64,000 nt of DNA from the NCBI RefSeq assembly GCF_004364635.1, contig NZ_SOAX01000002.1:124001-188000 (forward strand), written 5' to 3'. Of the stretch, positions 38,298 to 47,802 are shown one piece after another. The stretch is from Halospina denitrificans (GTDB lineage: Bacteria > Pseudomonadota > Gammaproteobacteria > Pseudomonadales > Oleiphilaceae). Position numbers and translations under genes: made by a program. The notes beneath the pieces were generated by a model that saw only the letters and a program-made list of their open reading frames with translations, was not told where the DNA came from and ran no database searches. Position 1 is the first letter of the stretch. The number at the start of each line of letters is the position of its first letter.

Positions 38298-38909
38298 ATG
38301 TGGATGAACCTGGCCATTGCCGTCGGAACATTGCTTACCCTTGCGGGGCTCTTCGGGGCCGTGCTCGGGTATGCGTCCGTGCGTTTCCGGGTTCAGGGCA
38401 ATCCGTTGGTGGAACAGGTGGATTCGCTTCTGCCCCAGACCCAGTGCGGGCAGTGCGGCTACCCCGGGTGCAAGCCCTACGCGGAGGCGATTGTCGAGGG
38501 TGATAAAATCAACAAGTGTCCGCCCGGCGGTGAGGCCACCATCCAGAGCCTGGCCAATCTGCTGGATGTGGAGCCGGAGCCCCTGGACGCGGAGCACGGC
38601 GTTGAGCAGGAGAAACGGGTTGCCGTTATCCGCGAGGACGAGTGCATCGGCTGTACCAAGTGCATCCAGGCCTGCCCGGTGGATGCCATTGTGGGGGCCG
38701 CGCAGCTCATGCATACCGTGATCGAGAGCGAGTGCACGGGGTGCGACCTCTGCATCGATCCCTGCCCCGTGGACTGCATCGATATGGTTACCGTGAGCAA
38801 GGACATTCGGGAATGGTACCCGAACGCCCCCGCCGATCGACCGTTCACCCATCCGGAGCCGGTCATCGCCACCGACCGGCAACCAGCAACGGCGGAGGCC
38901 GGCGCCTGA
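38298..38909 (+). CDS. rsxB: Rsx/Rnf complex, subunit B (Fe-S protein)
   Basis: 203 residues. An N-terminal membrane anchor is followed by a four-Cys domain ([16 protein letters not shown] ... CPPGG) for one [4Fe-4S] cluster and two ferredoxin-type clusters ([16 protein letters not shown] and [16 protein letters not shown]). It passes electrons between RsxC and the rest of the complex. Located 28 bases after rsxA and one base before rsxC. Confidence 0.96.
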   Translation: MWMNLAIAVGTLLTLAGLFGAVLGYASVRFRVQGNPLVEQVDSLLPQTQCGQCGYPGCKPYAEAIVEGDKINKCPPGGEATIQSLANLLDVEPEPLDAEHGVEQEKRVAVIREDECIGCTKCIQACPVDAIVGAAQLMHTVIESECTGCDLCIDPCPVDCIDMVTVSKDIREWYPNAPADRPFTHPEPVIATDRQPATAEAGA

Positions 38910-38910
38910 G

Positions 38911-40587
38911 ATGGGTCGACCTTTCGATTTCCCCGGTGGCATCGAGCTTCCCGACAACAAGACGCAATCCCTGCAGAGCCCCATCCGACAGCCGTCACTG
39001 CCGGACCACTTCGCCGTCCCGTTGCTCCAGCATATCGGCGAACACGCCCGGGCCTGCGTCCAGCCGGGAGACACCGTACTCAAGGGGCAGCGGCTGGCGG
39101 ACTCGGACCGGGGCGCCGGTGTGCCGGTTCACGCGCCCACCTCGGGCACCGTCACCGCCATCGAGGCCCGCCAGGTGCCCCACCCTTCCGGACTGGAGGA
39201 CTGGTGCGTTCGGATCGAGCCGGACGGGCGGGACCAATGGACGGAGCTGGCCGACTGCCCGGATTACGCGGAACTGCCGGTTGAAGAACAGCTCAGCCGG
39301 ATTCACGCCGCCGGCATTGCCGGGCTCGGGGGTGCGGGCTTTCCCACGGACGCCAAGCTGGTGGCGGGCGATGGCGCCCGGATCCGCACCCTGATCCTCA
39401 ACGGCGCCGAATGCGAACCCTACATCACTGCCGACCAGAGCCTGATGCGTGAACGCCCGGAGGCCATTATTGCCGGGGCCCGGATCATCAGCTCACTGCT
39501 GGGCGCCGAGGAATGCCTGATTGGCATCGAGGACAACAAGCCCGAGGCCATCAAGGCGCTGCAGGAGGCGACGAACGGAACCGGGATTGAGGTTGTGGTG
39601 GTCCGCACCCGCTACCCGTCCGGTGGCGAGAAGCAGCTGATCCAGTTGCTGACAGGCCAGGAAGTCCCCCACGACGGCATCCCGGCCGACATCGGCGTGC
39701 TCTGCCAGAACATCGCCACCGCCGAATCCATCTACCGGGCACTGCGCTTCGGGGAGCCGGTTATATCGCGCATCACCACCCTGACCGGCAAGGCCCTGGA
39801 ACGCCCAGGCAATGTGGAAGCCCGCATCGGGACACCGATCATCCACCTCCTGAACGAGGCGGGGCTGCACGAGGACAATCTGAAGCGACTGATCATGGGC
39901 GGCCCCATGATGGGATTCGACCTGCCCTCGATCACCGCCCCCGTGGTCAAGGGCACCAACTGCCTGATCGCGGGAACGGCCGACGAGTTCCCGGATTCGC
40001 CCATCCCGCAACCCTGTATCCGCTGCGGCCTGTGCGAACAGGCCTGCCCCATGGAGCTTCTCCCCCAGCAGCTCTACTGGTTCGCCCGCTCCGGGGAATA
40101 CGACAAGGCGGAAGACTTCAACCTCTTCGACTGCATCGAATGCGGTGCCTGCTCCTGGGTCTGCCCCAGCAGCATCCCGCTGGTCCAGTACTACCAGCAC
40201 GCCAAGGGGGCCATCCGGGAGCAGCGACGTGAACAGGAAGAGGCCGACCGCGCCCGGCTGCGGTTCGAGCAGCGCCAGGCCCGACTTGAGAAAGAGAAGG
40301 CGGAAAAGGAGGAACGCCGCCAGGCGCGAATGGAAGCCCGCAAGCATAAGGCCTCCGGCGCCACGCCCGAAAGTGCGGCAAGCAGTGGGCCCGACCTGGA
40401 AACCCTGACCCGGCGCCGTGATGACGCCCGCGAAAAGGTGGATGAGGCCCGGGCGAAGCTCGAAGAAGCCCGGGAGACGGCACCCGAGGCCGTGACCAAA
40501 CTGGAACGGGCGCTGAACAAGCACCAGAAGCGGCTGGACAGCGCGGAACAGGCGCTCGCCAATGCCCATGAGTCGTCAACGGAGTAG
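38911..40587 (+). CDS. rsxC: Rsx/Rnf complex, subunit C (NADH-binding)
   Basis: 558 residues. The N-terminal domain resembles the barrel-sandwich fold (HAPTSGTVTAIE). The NADH/FMN-binding region begins GLGGAGFPTDAKL and continues LILNGAECEPYITAD. Two ferredoxin clusters (CIRCGLCEQACPMELLP and CIECGACSWVCPSSIPL) follow, then a charged Ala/Glu/Arg-rich coiled coil (about residues 430-558). This C-terminal extension is common in gammaproteobacterial RsxC and much longer in E. coli. Confidence 0.95.
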   Translation: MGRPFDFPGGIELPDNKTQSLQSPIRQPSLPDHFAVPLLQHIGEHARACVQPGDTVLKGQRLADSDRGAGVPVHAPTSGTVTAIEARQVPHPSGLEDWCVRIEPDGRDQWTELADCPDYAELPVEEQLSRIHAAGIAGLGGAGFPTDAKLVAGDGARIRTLILNGAECEPYITADQSLMRERPEAIIAGARIISSLLGAEECLIGIEDNKPEAIKALQEATNGTGIEVVVVRTRYPSGGEKQLIQLLTGQEVPHDGIPADIGVLCQNIATAESIYRALRFGEPVISRITTLTGKALERPGNVEARIGTPIIHLLNEAGLHEDNLKRLIMGGPMMGFDLPSITAPVVKGTNCLIAGTADEFPDSPIPQPCIRCGLCEQACPMELLPQQLYWFARSGEYDKAEDFNLFDCIECGACSWVCPSSIPLVQYYQHAKGAIREQRREQEEADRARLRFEQRQARLEKEKAEKEERRQARMEARKHKASGATPESAASSGPDLETLTRRRDDAREKVDEARAKLEEARETAPEAVTKLERALNKHQKRLDSAEQALANAHESSTE

Positions 40588-40590
40588 CCC

Positions 40591-41595
40591 ATGCTGACCA
40601 CCGGACGCATCATGCAATGGGTCATCGCCGCCACCCTCCCCGGCCTGCTGGCACTGACGCTCTTCTTCGGCTGGGGCAACCTGATCAACGTGGTGTGGTG
40701 CACCCTGGTGGCCATGGGAACCGAAGCCCTGATCCTGGCCCTTCGCAAGCGCCCCGTAACCTTCTTTCTCAGCGACGGCAGCGCCGCCCTGACTGGCGTG
40801 CTCCTGGGCCTGGCCCTGCCCCCGCTGCTGCCCTGGTGGATATCCCTGATTGCCGCCGCCAGCGCCATTCTCCTGGCCAAGCAACTCTACGGTGGACTCG
40901 GCTCCAACCTCTTCAACCCCGCGATGGTCGGCTACGCGCTCGTGCTGATCAGCTTCCCGGAAGCCATGACAACAAACTGGGCCCAGCCACTGGCGCTGCT
41001 GGATGAGGCCCCGGGACTACTGGATACCCTGGCGATCATCGCCAGCCTCGCCGAACCCGCGACCATCGATGGCATCACCGGCGCCACCCCATTGGATGTT
41101 TACAAACACGAAATCGGCTCGCGACTGGCCAGCACCGTCACCGCCGACCCCATCTTCGGCGACGGCATCGCCCGGGGCTGGGAATGGGTCAACCTGGCCT
41201 TCCTCGCCGGCGGCCTTTTCCTGATCCGCCTGAAGATCATCACCTGGCACATCCCGGCCAGCTTCCTCGGCGCCCTGACCCTCATGACCCTGCTCTTCGG
41301 CTACGACCCGGACCAATCCGTCCCCGTCCAGATGCACCTGTTCGCCGGCGCCACCATGCTCTGCGCCTTCTTCATCGCCACCGACCCCGTCTCCGCCGCC
41401 ACCTCCAACAAGGGCAAACTCTGGTACGGCGCCGGCATCGGCATCCTCCTCTACATCATCCGCGCCTGGGGCAGCTACCCCGACGCCGTAGCCTTCGCGG
41501 TCCTACTGATGAACTTCGCCGTCCCCTTCATCGACTACTACACCCGCCCGCGAACTTACGGCCACCGCAAACCGGAACGGGGGCTCCCCTCATGA
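40591..41595 (+). CDS. rsxD: Rsx/Rnf complex, subunit D (FMN-linked membrane subunit)
   Basis: 334 residues, about nine or ten membrane helices. FMN is covalently bound through Thr in the motif GITGATPLD. Conserved stretches are [21 protein letters not shown] and [19 protein letters not shown]. The 3' third shows extreme C-over-G bias on the coding strand. The stop overlaps the rsxG start by four bases. Confidence 0.95.
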   Translation: MLTTGRIMQWVIAATLPGLLALTLFFGWGNLINVVWCTLVAMGTEALILALRKRPVTFFLSDGSAALTGVLLGLALPPLLPWWISLIAAASAILLAKQLYGGLGSNLFNPAMVGYALVLISFPEAMTTNWAQPLALLDEAPGLLDTLAIIASLAEPATIDGITGATPLDVYKHEIGSRLASTVTADPIFGDGIARGWEWVNLAFLAGGLFLIRLKIITWHIPASFLGALTLMTLLFGYDPDQSVPVQMHLFAGATMLCAFFIATDPVSAATSNKGKLWYGAGIGILLYIIRAWGSYPDAVAFAVLLMNFAVPFIDYYTRPRTYGHRKPERGLPS

Positions 41596-42230
41596 ACGCC
41601 CTCGCCCGCGCCATGCTCAACAACGCCATCGGCCTCGGCCTCTTTGCCGCCATCACGGCCGGCGCCATCGGTGTTACCCAGGTCCTGACCCAAGAGCGGA
41701 TCGAAGAGCAGGAATCGGAAGCCCGATACAAGGCACTGCGGGAGGTCATCCCGGAAGACAACTACACCAATACCCTGGGCACGAATACCATTGAGTTACC
41801 GGATAATGAGGAGCTCGGAACCGAGGCAGGCGACGAAGCGTTCCTTGCGCTAAAGGATGATCGGGTTACGGGCGTCATCCTCCCCGTAACCGCTCCCGAC
41901 GGTTATTCAGGAGATATTGACCTGATCCTTGGCATCACCCCGGAGGGTAAACTGACCGGTGTGCGCGTCACCCAACACGCGGAGACCCCGGGCCTGGGCG
42001 ACGCCATTGAAACCTCCAAGAGCGACTGGATACTGGATTTCAAAGGCCACTCACTGGACAATCCCCCTCCTGATGAGTGGCATGTAGCCCCCGACGGCGG
42101 TCGCTTCGACGCCCTCAGCGGCGCTACCATCACCAGTCGAGCGGTTGTTCGGGCTGTATTCCGGGGGCTGGTTTTCTTCGAGGATAACCAGGATAAATTT
42201 CTGAATGAGACAGCCCCCAAGGCTGAATAA
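41592..42230 (+). CDS. rsxG: Rsx/Rnf complex, subunit G (FMN-linked)
   Basis: 212 residues: an N-terminal membrane helix (about 10-31), then a periplasmic FMN-binding domain. The flavin attachment motif SGATITS lies near residue 175, after [12 protein letters not shown]. Start at the ATG 41592 overlapping rsxD; the longer frame from 41184 runs antiphase inside rsxD and is not used. Hairpin copy 5 begins 16 bases after the stop. Confidence 0.95.
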   Translation: MNALARAMLNNAIGLGLFAAITAGAIGVTQVLTQERIEEQESEARYKALREVIPEDNYTNTLGTNTIELPDNEELGTEAGDEAFLALKDDRVTGVILPVTAPDGYSGDIDLILGITPEGKLTGVRVTQHAETPGLGDAIETSKSDWILDFKGHSLDNPPPDEWHVAPDGGRFDALSGATITSRAVVRAVFRGLVFFEDNQDKFLNETAPKAE

Positions 42231-42245
42231 CCCCTGATGTTCGAA

Positions 42246-42364
42246 GGGGTGTGAGCGGGGAACCCTGTTCAGGACCCTCTGAGGCCATGGATGGCCGAAG
42301 GGAGCGTACATGGACGTATTCACAGCGTGTCCTGAACAGGGTTCCCCGCTCACACCCCCGGCAC
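42246..42364 (+). repeat. Conserved-core hairpin element, copy 5 (inside the rsx operon)
   Basis: A perfect 30-bp inverted repeat (42246-42275 with 42329-42358) encloses a 53-base core of the same subtype as copy 2. CGGCAC follows at 42359-42364. It separates rsxG from rsxE, 17 bases before the rsxE ATG. In most genomes these genes are adjacent, and the complex needs both products, so this copy must be tolerated or used inside an operon mRNA. Confidence 0.93.
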
Positions 42365-42381
42365 AATGAAAGCAGGCATTC

Positions 42382-43095
42382 ATGACCGAGCCCCAGACAA
42401 AAGACATCATCCAAAACGGCCTCTGGACCAACAACCCAGCCCTGGTCCAGTTACTGGGCCTGTGCCCCCTGTTGGCAGTAACCAGCACAGTCGTCAACGC
42501 CCTCGGCCTCGGTCTGGCCACCCTGCTGGTCGTCACCGGCTCAAACATCGCCGTCTCACTAATCCGCAATTTCGTCACCGAGTCCGTGCGCCTGCCCGCC
42601 TTCGTGATGATCATCGCCTCCTTCGTCACCTGCACCGAACTGCTGATGAAGGCCTACGCCTACGAGCTGTACCAGATCCTTGGCATCTTCATCCCTCTGA
42701 TCGTCACCAACTGCGCCATCCTGGGCCGCGCCGAAGCCTTCGCCAGCAAAAACCCCATCCTCCCCGCAGCCCTGGATGGCCTGATGACAGGGCTGGGTTT
42801 CCTCGGCGTACTGCTGGCGCTCGGAGCCATGCGGGAACTGATTGGCCATGGAACACTCTTCGCCGGCATGGACCTCCTACTGGGATCAACAGCCGCCAGC
42901 TGGGAAGTCACCGTCTTCCCCAACTACCGGGACGCGCTGATTGCCGTCCTGCCCCCTGGCGCCTTCATCGGCCTCGGTCTGCTGATCGCCCTCAAGAATC
43001 GGATCGACAGCCAGGTTGAGAAACACCGTTCCACACAGCCGGAAACCGTGGACCCCGGCAGCAAACGCGTTCGAGTAACAGGGTATTTTTCATGA
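42382..43095 (+). CDS. rsxE: Rsx/Rnf complex, subunit E
   Basis: 237 residues, six membrane helices, homologous to RsxA. Motifs [21 protein letters not shown] and [17 protein letters not shown] (Cys of the shared membrane Fe-S cluster). Its ribosome binding site must lie between hairpin copy 5 and the ATG, where only GCAGGC is seen, so initiation may be weak or coupled. It overlaps nth by four bases. Confidence 0.95.
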   Translation: MTEPQTKDIIQNGLWTNNPALVQLLGLCPLLAVTSTVVNALGLGLATLLVVTGSNIAVSLIRNFVTESVRLPAFVMIIASFVTCTELLMKAYAYELYQILGIFIPLIVTNCAILGRAEAFASKNPILPAALDGLMTGLGFLGVLLALGAMRELIGHGTLFAGMDLLLGSTAASWEVTVFPNYRDALIAVLPPGAFIGLGLLIALKNRIDSQVEKHRSTQPETVDPGSKRVRVTGYFS

Positions 43096-43727
43096 ACGAC
43101 GCCAAACGCGCGGAAATCTTCGCGCGCCTCAAGGAAGCCAATCCGGAACCGACCACGGAGCTGAACTACAACACCCCGTTCGAGCTCCTGGTCGCGGTCA
43201 TACTCTCGGCCCAGGCTACTGACGTCGGCGTTAACAAAGCCACGGCCAAACTCTTCCCGGTCGCCAACACCCCGGAAGCCATTCTGGAACTGGGCGAAGA
43301 GGGTCTGAAGGAGTACATCAAGACCATCGGCCTCTACAACAGCAAGGCCGGCAACATCATCAAGGCCTGCCAAGGGCTGGTGGAGCGGCACAACTCACAG
43401 GTCCCGGACAACCGCAAGGACCTTGAAGCACTGCCGGGTGTGGGCCGAAAGACCGCCAACGTCGTCCTCAACACCGCCTTTGACCAGCCGACCATGGCCG
43501 TGGATACCCATATCTTCCGGGTCGCCAACCGCACTGGCATTGCGCCAGGCAAGACCGTGCGCGAGGTTGAGGACAAGCTGATGAAGCGGGTGCCGAGGGC
43601 CTATCTGAAGGATGCCCACCACTGGCTGATCCTGCACGGGCGCTATACCTGCGTGGCCAGGAAACCGCGTTGCGGCAGCTGCGTCATCGAGGACCTGTGC
43701 GAGTTCAAGGAGAAGGATCTCCCGTAA
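43092..43727 (+). CDS. nth: Endonuclease III
   Basis: DNA glycosylase and AP lyase for oxidised pyrimidines. 211 residues: the helix-hairpin-helix [17 protein letters not shown] contains the catalytic Lys, the catalytic Asp is in [13 protein letters not shown], and the C-terminal [4Fe-4S] loop is [17 protein letters not shown]. It is the last gene of the rsx operon, as in E. coli and Pseudomonas, and is followed by a strong terminator hairpin. Confidence 0.97.
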   Translation: MNDAKRAEIFARLKEANPEPTTELNYNTPFELLVAVILSAQATDVGVNKATAKLFPVANTPEAILELGEEGLKEYIKTIGLYNSKAGNIIKACQGLVERHNSQVPDNRKDLEALPGVGRKTANVVLNTAFDQPTMAVDTHIFRVANRTGIAPGKTVREVEDKLMKRVPRAYLKDAHHWLILHGRYTCVARKPRCGSCVIEDLCEFKEKDLP

Positions 43728-43755
43728 TCAGTTCCTGCACCCTTTAATGAAACGA

Positions 43756-43790
43756 AAACGCGGCGCCGGGTTTCTCCGGGCGCCGCGTTT
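43756..43790. terminator. Bidirectional hairpin terminator between nth and the convergent gene
   Basis: A 12-bp GC-rich stem AAACGCGGCGCC (43756-43767) pairs with GGCGCCGCGTTT (43779-43790). On the minus strand the stem runs into a T-rich tail (GTTTTCGTTTC), as for an intrinsic terminator; on the plus strand the tail is short (GTTTC). It lies between two convergent genes. Confidence 0.8.
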
Positions 43791-43861
43791 CGGGGCAAAG
43801 TAAATCAGCCAGGCGCTCCGTTCATTGACCGGAACGCCGATGGCTCAACGATTCCCGGCAA

Positions 43862-44437
43862 TCACTCCTTGCCGAGCATCGCCTGCTTCACGCTTTCCTG
43901 GGCCGGGGAATCGCCAAGCCAGATCGCAAACAGGGCCTGTTTGAAGTCCATGCCACCCTTGACGGTGCCAGTCTTCTCACCGTTCCTGTAGACAACCACG
44001 CCTTCTTCAGGAAGGTATGCAATCCGGAAGTGATCGCCTTCCTTGATTTCCTTCTCGAAGTTCTTCATGAAGGCATCAACGTCTTCCTGGATCGGCTCCA
44101 TGTTGCCGGACGTGGCGTTCTCGAAGCCTTCAATGGTAGCGTCGGTCATGCGCTCACTGGTGATCATGCCGGAAACGATATCCAGTGTGATCGCCATCGG
44201 CTGCTCACCACCGATAACCTCATCGGGGTTATCCGTTTCTTCCGGCAGGTAGAGGCTGCCCACGTACAGGCTCATGAACCACTTGGAGCGGATGCCACCG
44301 CCATTGAACTTGAGCTCATTGCCGTCAACCGTAATGGTGTCCGGAATCTCAACGCCCGCGATTTCCCGACTCTCCGCCTGAGCCGTTACAGAGAACATGC
44401 AGAACAGGATAAAAACACTGCAGATCAGTTTCTTCAT
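43862..44437 (-). CDS. Chalcone isomerase-like periplasmic protein
   Basis: 191 residues with a signal peptide (MKKLICSVFILFCMFSVTAQA). The mature part matches the bacterial chalcone-isomerase-like family: GIRSKWFMSLYVGSLYLPE, then MTDATIEGFENATSGN and FRIAYLPEEGVVVYRNGEKTG. Bacterial members are not shown to act on flavonoids, and a fatty-acid or other ligand role is possible. AGGAAG precedes the ATG. The 169-base region upstream (44438-44606) holds no gene, only a 7-bp hairpin at 44480-44501. Confidence 0.85.
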   Translation of the reverse strand: MKKLICSVFILFCMFSVTAQAESREIAGVEIPDTITVDGNELKFNGGGIRSKWFMSLYVGSLYLPEETDNPDEVIGGEQPMAITLDIVSGMITSERMTDATIEGFENATSGNMEPIQEDVDAFMKNFEKEIKEGDHFRIAYLPEEGVVVYRNGEKTGTVKGGMDFKQALFAIWLGDSPAQESVKQAMLGKE

Positions 44438-44606
44438 GGGATCTTCCTCATAGTCCGTTTTTCTGAATTATTGTCTTGCTCCGCAACTGCATTTTTGCGG
44501 AAACCCGACGATCCTTAACAGGCTTGGCGAGTCTAGCATTGTTAATTGCGGTTAAATGCCCAACAGTTCTCACCACATTGGCCTATTTTGCAAAAGGATG
44601 AGCGGC

Positions 44607-47600
44607 TCAATCGCCCGCCTTCGCCGCAAACCAACGGTAAAGCGCCGGTATCACCACCAGGGTCAGAATTGTGGATGTAAACAGGCCACCCACGACTACC
44701 GTAGCCAATGGCCTCTGCACCCCACTGCCGGTGCCAGTCGCAACCAACAGCGGAAGCAGTCCCAGTGAGGTGGTCAGTGCCGTCATAAGCACCGGCCGTA
44801 CCCGCAGGCAGGCGCCCTGAATAGAGGCCTCATCCACGCTCATTCCCTCACGCACCAGCTGGTTCAGATAGGAGACCAGCACCATGCCGTTCTCCAGCGC
44901 TATACCGAACAGTGCAATGAAGCCCACCGAGGCGGGCACCGAGAGATTCTGGCCGGAAATCCAGAGCGCAGCAATACCGCCCACCAGCGCCAGCGGGATG
45001 TTGGACAGGATCAGCAGAGTGCTGCGTACCGAGTGGAAGCTGATATAAAGCATCAGACAGATCAATGCCAGTGTTACCGGGATGACGATGGCAAAGCGGG
45101 CATTGGCCTTCTGCTGCAGCTCGTACTGTCCGCCCCATTCAAGCAGGTAGCCCGTGGGCAGTTCTACCTGTTCGCTGATCGCCTTCTGGCCGGCTTCCAC
45201 AAAGCTGCCGATATCCCGGCTCTCCACGTTGGCCTGCACCGTAATGTAGCGCTGGGCATTTTCACGGCTGATCTGGCGTGGGCCACTGATCTTCTCGAGC
45301 TGAGCCAACTGGCTCAGGGGGACCTCAGCACCGTCAGGGGCCTCGATCAGGATATTGCTCATGGCCTCCAGATCTTTCCGGTCCTTTTCCTGGTACCGGA
45401 CATACACATCAAAACGCCGTACCCCCTCGAAGATCTGCCCGGCCGTTGTGCCCCCAACGGCATTGCGAATGCGCTTCTGCACGCGCTCCATGGTGATGCC
45501 GTAACGTGCCAGCGCATCCCGGTCGGGTTGGATGCGCATCTGGGGTGCACCGATCACCTGATCCGCCTTGACGTCGGCCGCGCCCGGGACCTCTCGCAGA
45601 ACCCCTGCGATGGCGTCCGCCTTCTGTTTCAGCGTGGCCAGATCGTCCCCGTAAAGCTTGACGGCCAGCTCGGACTTCACGCCACCGACCAGTTCATTCA
45701 CGGAAAGCTGGATCGGCTGGGTCATGTTGGTCATGATCCCCGGCATGCCCTTCAGCTTTTCACGGATGGCCTGCTCGATCCCGTCCTGGGACTCGTAGCC
45801 GAGTTCGTCCCATTTGGAACGCGGTTCCAGAACCACCAGCGAATGCACGGTATTGATGGGGTCGGCATGGGCGCCGACTTCGCCACGGCCCACACGGCTC
45901 ACGGTCTTTTTCACACCCGGAACGTCGAGCATCCGTTTCTCGGCGAGCATGGTGTTGCGCTTGGCTTCACTCAGTGAGATCGAGGGTGCGAACGTCATGT
46001 TCACGATCAGGTCGCCCTCATCCATGCGTGGCGCAAACTCAGAGCCCAACTGCGGGAAAAGAATGCCGCCCATACCGATAAGACCCACTGCCAACAGCAC
46101 CGCCAGGGATCGACGCGCAATGAAGAAACGCAGTAGCGGGCGATAAAGCACCAGGATCCACTGGACGATCAGTGATTCGCGCCTGTAACCATGGTCCTCG
46201 GATTCATCCGCGATCGGTCTGGAGGGGGTGAGACGGTGCCACCAGCGCTGCTTTCCGTCATCGGCATTCTCTTTGGGTCGACGCATCATCAGACTCGCCA
46301 GTACCGGCGTAATAAACAACGCATAGACCAGCGAACCAACCATGCCCAATGCCACCGTGTAGGCCAGTGGCCGGAAGGTCTTGCCGGCCACGCCGGTCAG
46401 CGTGAACAGGGGCAGAAAGACGATGATGATAATCGCAATGGCGAACAGGATGGGCGAAGCCACCTCGCGGCACGCCCTGGCTACCACCCGGATCCGCCGC
46501 TCGTAGCGTTCCGCTTCATGCAGGTGTCGATCGATGTTCTCGACCATCACGATGGTGCCGTCCACCATCAGGCCGATCGCAATGGCCAGCCCTCCCAGGC
46601 TCATCAGGTTCGCGGAGATATCGAACCAGTACATCCCGACAACCGCGAACAACACGGAGAATGGGATAGCTGCGGCCACCACTATACTGGGCCGGAAACC
46701 GCCCATGAACACGAACAGGACCAGCACCACCAGCACGATCCCCTGGAAGAGGGCATTCGAGACCGTGTTCACCGCATTCTGGACCAGCGTCTTCTGCTCA
46801 TAATACGGCACGATCCTCACGCCTTCGGGCAGGCTCTGCTGGATCGATTCCAGACGATCTTCCACCCGCTGGATCACGGCCGAGGTGTTGGCGCCATAAA
46901 GCTTGACGACCATCCCCGAGACCACTTCCTTCTCGCCATTGAGCGTCTGCAGGCCCTGACGGACCTCGCCGCCGATCTCAACGGTGGCAATATCTGCCAG
47001 CCGCACCGGGGTTCCATCCACCGTCTTGACGGTAATCCGCTCCAGATCTCTGATGCCCTTGGCCAGCCCCTCGGACCGGATCACGAACTGCTCGCCCCCC
47101 TCTTCAAGGAACTGAGCGCCCACGTTGAGGTTGCTGGAGCGCACACGATCAATGACCTTCTGGAGATCCAGATCATAGCGCTGGAGCGCGTCCGGATTGA
47201 CGCTCACCTGGTACTGCTTCTTGTAACCGCCGATCCCGAGCACTTCCGTGACGCCACGCACCGTTTCCATCTTCGGCTTGATCAGCCAGTCCTGGATGGT
47301 GCGCAGCTGTGTAAGGTTGTACTCGTCCCTGGGAGCGTCCAGGTAGTAGTAGAGAATCAGGCCCTGACCGCTGGCAATCGGGCCCATCTGGGGCTCGCCA
47401 AAGCCCTCTGGGATGCTTTCCCGCGCTTTCTGCAGGCGTTCGCTAACCAGCTGTCGCGCGTGGTAGATGTCCGTGCCGTCCTCAAAGTAGACACTCACTA
47501 CCGAAAGCCCGAAGTTCGAGTTGCTCCGGATCTCCCGCACCTTCGGCAGCCCCGTCATGGCCTGCTCGACGGGGTAGCTCACATAGGTCTCCACCTCCTC

Positions 47601-47774
47601 GGGCGCGAGACCGTCGGTCACCGTGAAGACCTGCACCAGCGTCGGCGAAACGTCCGGCACGGCGTCCACCGCCAGTTTCTGCCAGCTCCAGATCCCGCTG
47701 GCCAGTACCAGTACCCCCAGCAATACCATCAACAGACGGTTGCGGAGGGAGACATCCATCAGTCGTTCAATCAT
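44607..47774 (-). CDS. Heavy-metal efflux RND transporter, CusA/CzcA family
   Basis: 1055-residue inner-membrane proton/metal antiporter of a tripartite efflux pump. It has 12 predicted membrane helices and two large periplasmic loops. The proton-relay helix reads LAIAIGLMVDGTIVMVENI, the HME-RND signature. The Met residues that bind Cu(I)/Ag(I) in CusA are largely absent: the corresponding positions read INTVHSL and VNELVGG, the latter as in CzcA (QPIQL..NEL). A divalent metal (Zn, Co, Cd or Ni) is therefore more likely than copper. Last gene of the operon, 28 bases after the adaptor gene. Confidence 0.92.
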   Translation of the reverse strand: MIERLMDVSLRNRLLMVLLGVLVLASGIWSWQKLAVDAVPDVSPTLVQVFTVTDGLAPEEVETYVSYPVEQAMTGLPKVREIRSNSNFGLSVVSVYFEDGTDIYHARQLVSERLQKARESIPEGFGEPQMGPIASGQGLILYYYLDAPRDEYNLTQLRTIQDWLIKPKMETVRGVTEVLGIGGYKKQYQVSVNPDALQRYDLDLQKVIDRVRSSNLNVGAQFLEEGGEQFVIRSEGLAKGIRDLERITVKTVDGTPVRLADIATVEIGGEVRQGLQTLNGEKEVVSGMVVKLYGANTSAVIQRVEDRLESIQQSLPEGVRIVPYYEQKTLVQNAVNTVSNALFQGIVLVVLVLFVFMGGFRPSIVVAAAIPFSVLFAVVGMYWFDISANLMSLGGLAIAIGLMVDGTIVMVENIDRHLHEAERYERRIRVVARACREVASPILFAIAIIIIVFLPLFTLTGVAGKTFRPLAYTVALGMVGSLVYALFITPVLASLMMRRPKENADDGKQRWWHRLTPSRPIADESEDHGYRRESLIVQWILVLYRPLLRFFIARRSLAVLLAVGLIGMGGILFPQLGSEFAPRMDEGDLIVNMTFAPSISLSEAKRNTMLAEKRMLDVPGVKKTVSRVGRGEVGAHADPINTVHSLVVLEPRSKWDELGYESQDGIEQAIREKLKGMPGIMTNMTQPIQLSVNELVGGVKSELAVKLYGDDLATLKQKADAIAGVLREVPGAADVKADQVIGAPQMRIQPDRDALARYGITMERVQKRIRNAVGGTTAGQIFEGVRRFDVYVRYQEKDRKDLEAMSNILIEAPDGAEVPLSQLAQLEKISGPRQISRENAQRYITVQANVESRDIGSFVEAGQKAISEQVELPTGYLLEWGGQYELQQKANARFAIVIPVTLALICLMLYISFHSVRSTLLILSNIPLALVGGIAALWISGQNLSVPASVGFIALFGIALENGMVLVSYLNQLVREGMSVDEASIQGACLRVRPVLMTALTTSLGLLPLLVATGTGSGVQRPLATVVVGGLFTSTILTLVVIPALYRWFAAKAGD

Positions 47775-47802
47775 GTTTCAATGCTCCCGGGTCGCAGGGG
47801 CC

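Noticed and set aside
44480-44501. 7-bp hairpin between the RND pump gene and the chalcone-isomerase-like gene as a terminator
   Set aside because: The stem is short and no T-run follows; it may be a leader structure, but nothing more can be supported.
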